Shown here piece by piece: positions 58,867 through 64,000 of a stretch of 64,000 nucleotides of DNA. The DNA comes from Syntrophomonadaceae bacterium (GTDB lineage Bacteria; Bacillota; DSM-12270; Thermacetogeniales; Thermacetogeniaceae). Position 1 is the stretch's first letter, and each line of letters begins with the position of its first letter. The position numbers and the translations under genes were made by a program. Below the pieces are notes generated by a model. The model made no database searches. It saw nothing but the letters and a program-made list of their open reading frames with translations, and had not been told where the DNA came from. Where the stretch lies: positions 1 through 64,000 of the forward strand of contig DULK01000074.1 in NCBI GenBank assembly GCA_012840385.1, written 5' to 3'.

Positions 58867-60165
58867 TCATGAAAGCCGCGCCCCGCACCCGATACCATCG
58901 CCGGCCTGCAGGCCCTCAACCACCCTTAAAACCTCCTCCTGGCCGGAAAGGTAGATCAGCCCCTTGCTGTGGAGCCTGGCAGCAATGGCTTCCACCTTTG
59001 CTCCGCTGTAATCCCGTTCCGCCAGGTGATCCGGGTCCACCAGGTAGCACCTCTTCCCCGCCTCCAGCAACGGCTCCAGCACCAGCAGGTTCTTGAGGTT
59101 TCCGTGCCCGAAAGGGGTTTCCAGGAGAAAGACGGCGTCGGCCTCCATGGCCAGCTTCAGGTTGGCCTCATAGCTCTGCTCGCTGATTGAGGAAAAAGGT
59201 TTTTCCTCCGCCACAGGTATCCCCAGGGCCCGGGCGGCTTCCCAGTCGGTGTCCTTGATATTCAAGACCCCCGCCGAAACCGGGTAGCCCAACCTGCTCA
59301 ACTGCCCCATCAGCTTCGCCCCGGTGCCTCCGCCGCAGATCAGGTGCAGCCGCGGCCGGATACCGTTCCCGGGTTCGGCATTCACCCGGGGCAGCGGTAT
59401 AATCTGAGGATTTCCGGTAAGGGGATGCTTCACCACCAGCACCTCCGCTCCGTATACTTCCTTGATGCTTTCAGCAGTCAATACATCTTCCGGAGCGCCG
59501 GCAGCATAGATCTTCCCGCTATGGAGGAGTATCAACCTGTCGCTGTACTGGGCCGCCAGGTTCAGGTCGTGGAAAATGGCGATGACCGTCAACCCCTGCT
59601 TCCGGTTCATTTCCTTCAAAACATCCAGTATTTCGAGCTGGGCTGAGAGATCCAGGTGGGCCATGGGCTCGTCCAGCAGGATCACGCCGGGTTCCTGGGC
59701 CAGGGCGCGGGCCAGCACCACCCGCTGCCGCTCACCGCCGCTCAGTTCCAAAACGCTGCGGTCCCGCAGGTGCCAGCAGTTGGTGGCCTCCATGGCGGAG
59801 CGCACCACTGCCAGGTCCCTTCGCGTCGCCCTCGAAAAACGGCCCTGGTGGGGGTGGCGGCCCATGAGCACCACTTCATGGGCGGAAAAGGAAAAACTGA
59901 AGGAACTCTCCTGGGGGACAACCGCTACCTCCCTGGCCAGATCCCGCCTGGGAATCCTGGCAATGTCCTCGTTGCGGAAGTAAACAACCCCGCAGACCGG
60001 CTTCAGGGTTGCCGCCAGGGTTTTCAGCAAGGTGGACTTGCCTGCGGCGTTCGGCCCGATGATCCCCAGGAAACACCCCCTGGGGATTTCCAGGTTCATT
60101 CCTTTAAGAACCTGGTGAGCGCCGTACCGGCATTCCACGTCGTGCACCTTGAGGATTATTTCCAT
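58867..60165 (-). CDS. Corrinoid/iron-chelate ABC transporter ATPase with extra C-terminal domain
   Basis: A 432-residue protein. Residues 1-255 are a BtuD/FecE-type ATPase: Walker A GPNAAGKSTLL, Q-loop VPQESSFSF, signature LSGGERQRVVLARAL, Walker B VILLDEPMAHLD, H-loop AIFHDLNLA. The additional domain (about 270-432) begins RLHLICGGGTGAKLMGQLSRLGYPVSAGVLNIKDTDWEAARALGIPVAEEKPFSSIS and is also found in some clostridial BtuD-like proteins; it looks Rossmann-like and its role is unknown. I use the ATG at 60165 (MEIILKV); a larger upstream frame is not supported. Third gene of the importer operon. Confidence 0.87.
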   Translation of the reverse strand: MEIILKVHDVECRYGAHQVLKGMNLEIPRGCFLGIIGPNAAGKSTLLKTLAATLKPVCGVVYFRNEDIARIPRRDLAREVAVVPQESSFSFSFSAHEVVLMGRHPHQGRFSRATRRDLAVVRSAMEATNCWHLRDRSVLELSGGERQRVVLARALAQEPGVILLDEPMAHLDLSAQLEILDVLKEMNRKQGLTVIAIFHDLNLAAQYSDRLILLHSGKIYAAGAPEDVLTAESIKEVYGAEVLVVKHPLTGNPQIIPLPRVNAEPGNGIRPRLHLICGGGTGAKLMGQLSRLGYPVSAGVLNIKDTDWEAARALGIPVAEEKPFSSISEQSYEANLKLAMEADAVFLLETPFGHGNLKNLLVLEPLLEAGKRCYLVDPDHLAERDYSGAKVEAIAARLHSKGLIYLSGQEEVLRVVEGLQAGDGIGCGARLS

Positions 60166-60185
60166 CTCCATCCTTCTCCAGAGCT

Positions 60186-61232
60186 TTAATAACCGTTTTT
60201 CTTCCTGGTCCGCATCAGGTAAACAAAAAATGGCGCCCCTAAAAAGGCTGTAACGACCCCCACCGGCAGCTCCACCGGTGCAACAACGGTGCGGGCCAGG
60301 GTGTCGGCCCAGATCAGGAAGATTCCTCCGGTCATGGCGGAGACCGGGACCAGCACCCGGTGGTCGGGGCCGAGTACGAGCCGCACCAGGTGGGGGATGA
60401 TCAGCCCCACGAAGCCCACCGTCCCGGCGAGGGCCACTGCCACCCCGGTGATCAGGGTCGAGAGCAGGAGAATGATTCCTTTGGTCCATTCCACCGGCAG
60501 CCCCAACTGCCCTGCGGTTTCATCCCCAAAGGTCAGGATGTTGAGGTCCCTCCCGTACAGGCAGATGGCCAGAATGCCAACCACCAGCAACGGGATGGTA
60601 TAGATGAAGTATTCGCTCCCCCGCAGGGAAAGGTTTCCCATCAGCCAGAAGACGATCTGCTGCAGGTTCTGCCCCGCCACCGTAAGCAGGTAGGAGAGGA
60701 CCGCCGACATGAAGGAGTTCATGATCACCCCAGAAAGGATCAGAGTTTCCACCGCCAGGTAGCCGTCCACCTGGGCAATGCGGTAAACCGCAAGGGCGGT
60801 AATCAGCGCACCTACAAATGCCGCCAGGGGCAGGCCGGCGTTACCCAGGAAGGTTCCGTGGCGGAAGATGATGATCATGACCGCCGCTCCTACCGAAGCG
60901 CCGGCGGAAACGCCGATGGTATAAGGTTCGGCCAGGGGGTTGCGGAGCAGGCCCTGCAGGGCAGCCCCCGCCACCGCCAGGGCAGCCCCCACAAAAAAGG
61001 CGAGCATCACCCGGGGGAAGCGGATCTCCATGATAATAATATCGATCTGTTGGCTTTGATGAGCCCCCGCCAGATGGGAAAGACCGGGCATGTGCGATGC
61101 CATCACCCTTAATGCGGCCAGCGGGGAAATGTCCGCGCTGCCGGTGGCGACGCTAAAGGCAACCGTCAGGAGCAGCGCCCCCAGCAACAATACGGTTAGG
61201 AACAATCCCCGGATATAATATTTTCCAGCCAT
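60186..61232 (-). CDS. FecCD/BtuC-type ABC transporter permease
   Basis: A 348-residue permease with ten helices: RVMLAFFVGAALAVAGAALQGLLRNPLAEPYTIGVSAGASVGAAV (about 73-117, the conserved first core), TLILSGVIMNSFMSAVLSYLL, and GTVGFVGLIIPHLVRLVLGPDHRVLVPVSAMTGGIFLIWADTLART, the coupling loop region. The start MAGKYYIRG is 10 nt after the binding-protein stop. Substrate class: corrinoid, heme or siderophore. Confidence 0.93.
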   Translation of the reverse strand: MAGKYYIRGLFLTVLLLGALLLTVAFSVATGSADISPLAALRVMASHMPGLSHLAGAHQSQQIDIIIMEIRFPRVMLAFFVGAALAVAGAALQGLLRNPLAEPYTIGVSAGASVGAAVMIIIFRHGTFLGNAGLPLAAFVGALITALAVYRIAQVDGYLAVETLILSGVIMNSFMSAVLSYLLTVAGQNLQQIVFWLMGNLSLRGSEYFIYTIPLLVVGILAICLYGRDLNILTFGDETAGQLGLPVEWTKGIILLLSTLITGVAVALAGTVGFVGLIIPHLVRLVLGPDHRVLVPVSAMTGGIFLIWADTLARTVVAPVELPVGVVTAFLGAPFFVYLMRTRKKNGY

Positions 61233-61242
61233 AGTCCAACCG

Positions 61243-62187
61243 CTACTTGAAGAGTTCGGGGTAGAGCGCCCTGGCAATGGCCTCTACGGCCTGCGCCGAG
61301 CGGGGACCCGGCCTGTTGATCAGATTGGGGTCAAGCTTGTTGATGATACGCCCGTTTTGAACGGCTTTAATGCTGCTCCAGCCGGGGCGCTTCTGGATGA
61401 TCTTTTCAACGTCGATGTAGTAGCTGTCGGGCGCCAGGATGACATCCGGGTTCTTCTCCACCACACTTTCTATGCTGTACATCTGGTAACCCTTGATGTC
61501 CGCGGCGATATTGACACCCCCGGCCAGGTTCACCAGCTCATCAATAAAGGTCCGGCTCCCGGCGGTGTAAAGGGGATCATCCCCCACTTCGATAAACACC
61601 CGGAGCCGTTTCGACGGCGGGATTGCGGAGACCTTTTGCTTCACCTGCTCAAGCCGGGCCTTCATACCGGCAACGATTTTCTCACCCGCTTCGGAGGTAC
61701 CGGTTGCTTTCGCTATCAGCCGTATCGCCCGGTAAACCCCCTCTATGCTTTCCGGCTCAACGCAGAGTACGGGAACGTTCAGCTTGCGCAGCGAGGCTAC
61801 GGCATCCTTGTTCATGGTCCACTTGGCCACCACCAGGTCCGGCTTGAGGGAGACTATCTTTTCCACATTCGCCTGGAGATCGCCGATCTTGGGCTTCTTC
61901 TTGGCTTCAGGAGGGTAGTCGCAGTAGGTGGTAACCCCCACCACGCGATCCCCCAGCCCGAGGGCGAACAGAATCTCCGTATTGCTTGGAGTTAAGGAGA
62001 CGATGCGCCCGGGAACACCTTTAATGGTCACTTCAACTCCGGAATCATCCTTGATGGCGACGGAAGAAGTCGAGACCGGCCGGCTTTCCCCGTTGCCCTG
62101 CTTTTTCCCACAGCCAACCAACAATAGAGTTGCTACAATCATAGCCGATAAAAATAAAATCATAACCTTGCTTTTGTTTTTCTTCAT
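61243..62187 (-). CDS. BtuF/FepB-like substrate-binding lipoprotein
   Basis: A 314-residue class III binding protein. Lipobox LLLVGCGKK, then two lobes joined by one helix: PGRIVSLTPSNTEILFALGLGDRVVGVTTYCDYPPEAKKKPKIGDLQANVEKIVSLKPDLVV is the classic BtuF/FepB first lobe. The second lobe has FIDELVNLAGGVNIAADIKGYQMYSIESVVEKNPDVILAPD. DYPPEA with a cysteine (YCDYPP) is common among cobalamin binders, so vitamin B12 or a precursor is the best guess. No cobalamin riboswitch is visible in the 245 bp upstream. Start MKKNKSK after AGGGGG. Confidence 0.9.
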   Translation of the reverse strand: MKKNKSKVMILFLSAMIVATLLLVGCGKKQGNGESRPVSTSSVAIKDDSGVEVTIKGVPGRIVSLTPSNTEILFALGLGDRVVGVTTYCDYPPEAKKKPKIGDLQANVEKIVSLKPDLVVAKWTMNKDAVASLRKLNVPVLCVEPESIEGVYRAIRLIAKATGTSEAGEKIVAGMKARLEQVKQKVSAIPPSKRLRVFIEVGDDPLYTAGSRTFIDELVNLAGGVNIAADIKGYQMYSIESVVEKNPDVILAPDSYYIDVEKIIQKRPGWSSIKAVQNGRIINKLDPNLINRPGPRSAQAVEAIARALYPELFK

Positions 62188-62433
62188 TATTCGGTAGACC
62201 CCCTGACCACATTGTCGCATATCATTTTCTAATTCTCTCCACGACAAGGCTATTCCTGCTTTAACTCAGTCCTCTTTTCATAAGGAAGAGCTGGAATTGC
62301 AACTTCAGTCTACCAGATGATCCAGGCTCGTGCAAAAGCTTATTGACAACTCATTATTTTATATTGTAAGTCTTAATCAGAACTGCCTGAAGGATGCTGG
62401 CAGACAGAAAAATTAAGGAACGGAGGAGAGGAT

Positions 62434-63084
62434 ATGGGTAAAACAGCTTTATTAATTATTGACATGCAAAAAGGCTTTTGTTTACCGGGAGCACCTTTTG
62501 AAGTACCAGTGGCAATGGATGTTGCCAAGAAAATAAAAGAAGCCTTAGAAGCATGCCGTAAAGATGGCCTTCCGGTTGTTCACGTTTTTCGTTATTACCG
62601 TGCCGATGGAAGCGATGTTGAGCTGACAAGATACGGAGGCTTTATCAAAGCTGGGGGCAGCCTGGTGCGGGGAACAGAATCAGCAGAGATTCTTGACGAT
62701 TTAAAGCCAGTTGAGGGTGAATATCTGGTGGTAAAACAGCGCTGGAGTGCTTTTTTCCAGACCGAACTGGATCTCTTGCTGAGACGCTTGGGGGTTGACC
62801 AGGTAGTTGTCACAGGAGTGCAAACTCCGAACTGTATCAGAGCAACCGTTTGGGATGCCAATTCTCTGGACTATGAAGTAATCGTCCTTACTGATGCTAC
62901 AGGAGCAAAAACTAAAGAGGTACACGAGGCCAATCTCTTTGACATGAAAAACATCGGGATCCAGCTGATGACCACTGAAGAATTTATTAAGAGCTTACCC
63001 AATCCTCCCAGGCAAAATCTGGTTGCCACAATCCGCGAAGAAATCGAAAAGAAAAAGACCGTTCCGGAACCGCCTGAATATTAA
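62434..63084 (+). CDS. Isochorismatase-family cysteine hydrolase
   Basis: A 216-residue alpha/beta hydrolase. Triad residues: D10 (LLIIDMQKGF), K101 (VVKQRWSAF) and C134 (QTPNCIRATVWDA) with the family cis-peptide GVQT before it. Such enzymes cleave amides or N-carbamoyl groups (nicotinamidase, N-carbamoylsarcosine hydrolase, isochorismatase-like). The C-terminal 35 residues are polar. ATG after GGAGAGG. Alone on the plus strand; convergent with the rifampin phosphotransferase-like gene. Confidence 0.87.
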   Translation: MGKTALLIIDMQKGFCLPGAPFEVPVAMDVAKKIKEALEACRKDGLPVVHVFRYYRADGSDVELTRYGGFIKAGGSLVRGTESAEILDDLKPVEGEYLVVKQRWSAFFQTELDLLLRRLGVDQVVVTGVQTPNCIRATVWDANSLDYEVIVLTDATGAKTKEVHEANLFDMKNIGIQLMTTEEFIKSLPNPPRQNLVATIREEIEKKKTVPEPPEY

Positions 63085-63108
63085 AGTTGCCAAAGCAACC
63101 TTATGAAA

Positions 63109-64000
<892 letters not shown>

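Noticed and set aside
62188-62433. Cobalamin riboswitch upstream of the BtuF-like gene
   Set aside because: No B12-box or other aptamer block was found in the leader on the minus strand.

Overview
The window reads as chromosome of a moderately GC-rich, spore-forming, motile, probably anaerobic Firmicute, most like the Desulfotomaculum/Pelotomaculum group (inference). The reasons are the spore coat genes cotJA-cotJB-cotJC, a late flagellar cluster, lipid II amidation genes murT/gatD, lipoprotein-anchored ABC importers, strong Shine-Dalgarno sites with many GTG/TTG starts, and Firmicute-type riboswitches (c-di-AMP ydaO type and Mg2+ M-box).

Layout. 0.2-4.2 kb (minus): an EmrAB-like multidrug efflux locus with a second adaptor and a MarR regulator. 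4.4-7.7 kb: a metallophosphoesterase relic, a glycerol dehydrogenase-like gene and adenine deaminase. 7.8-18 kb (minus): a worn defence/toxin region with a small membrane protein, a response-regulator/DUF1156 chimera, a type III-like restriction-modification pair, a ComEC-like metallo-beta-lactamase protein, an MNT/HepT toxin pair with a coiled-coil membrane protein, and a frameshifted AbiEii relic; it ends at a tRNA-Thr. 18-21.6 kb: a DMT exporter and a polar amino acid ABC importer. 21.6-25.6 kb (minus): fliD-flaG-fliS-fliT-DUF6470 behind a sigma-D-type promoter. 25.7-27.3 kb: VapBC-like genes and two small glycine/proline-tailed proteins. 27.5-29.1 kb: a c-di-AMP riboswitch and terminator ahead of a radical-SAM aminomutase whose binding-site residues are those of glutamate 2,3-aminomutase, not lysine 2,3-aminomutase. 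29.3-36 kb: gatD/murT, then a MarR regulator with a heterodimeric ABC exporter.

36.2-58.6 kb is the most striking part. The cotJ operon is intact until codon 28 of cotJC. There the gene is interrupted by about 21.3 kb and resumes in frame at 58,102. The insertion is two integrative elements in tandem (about 15.8 kb and 5.4 kb), bounded by three copies of the core GTTCGGCGGGC; the middle copy is a complete attP-like junction. The second element encodes a large serine recombinase. The first keeps only the last 17 codons of one. Recombination between the outer cores would restore a 190-codon cotJC. This is the architecture of sporulation intervening elements such as skin in sigK.

Cargo of the first element: an M-box-controlled operon for an NRAMP-related magnesium transporter with an MgtE-like cytosolic partner, an MprF fragment, a polysaccharide deacetylase, a lipoprotein plus two-ATPase plus FtsX-type ABC system, a truncated DedA, UppP and a two-component system; the theme is Mg2+ uptake and envelope stress. 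Cargo of the second: the recombinase with a small upstream gene, a CPBP protease, a Fic relic, a truncated coiled-coil protein and an AbiEii-type toxin with its partner.

58.6-64 kb: a corrinoid/iron-chelate ABC importer whose ATPase carries an extra C-terminal domain, a cysteine hydrolase, and the 3' part of a rifampin phosphotransferase/PEP-synthase-like gene running off the window.
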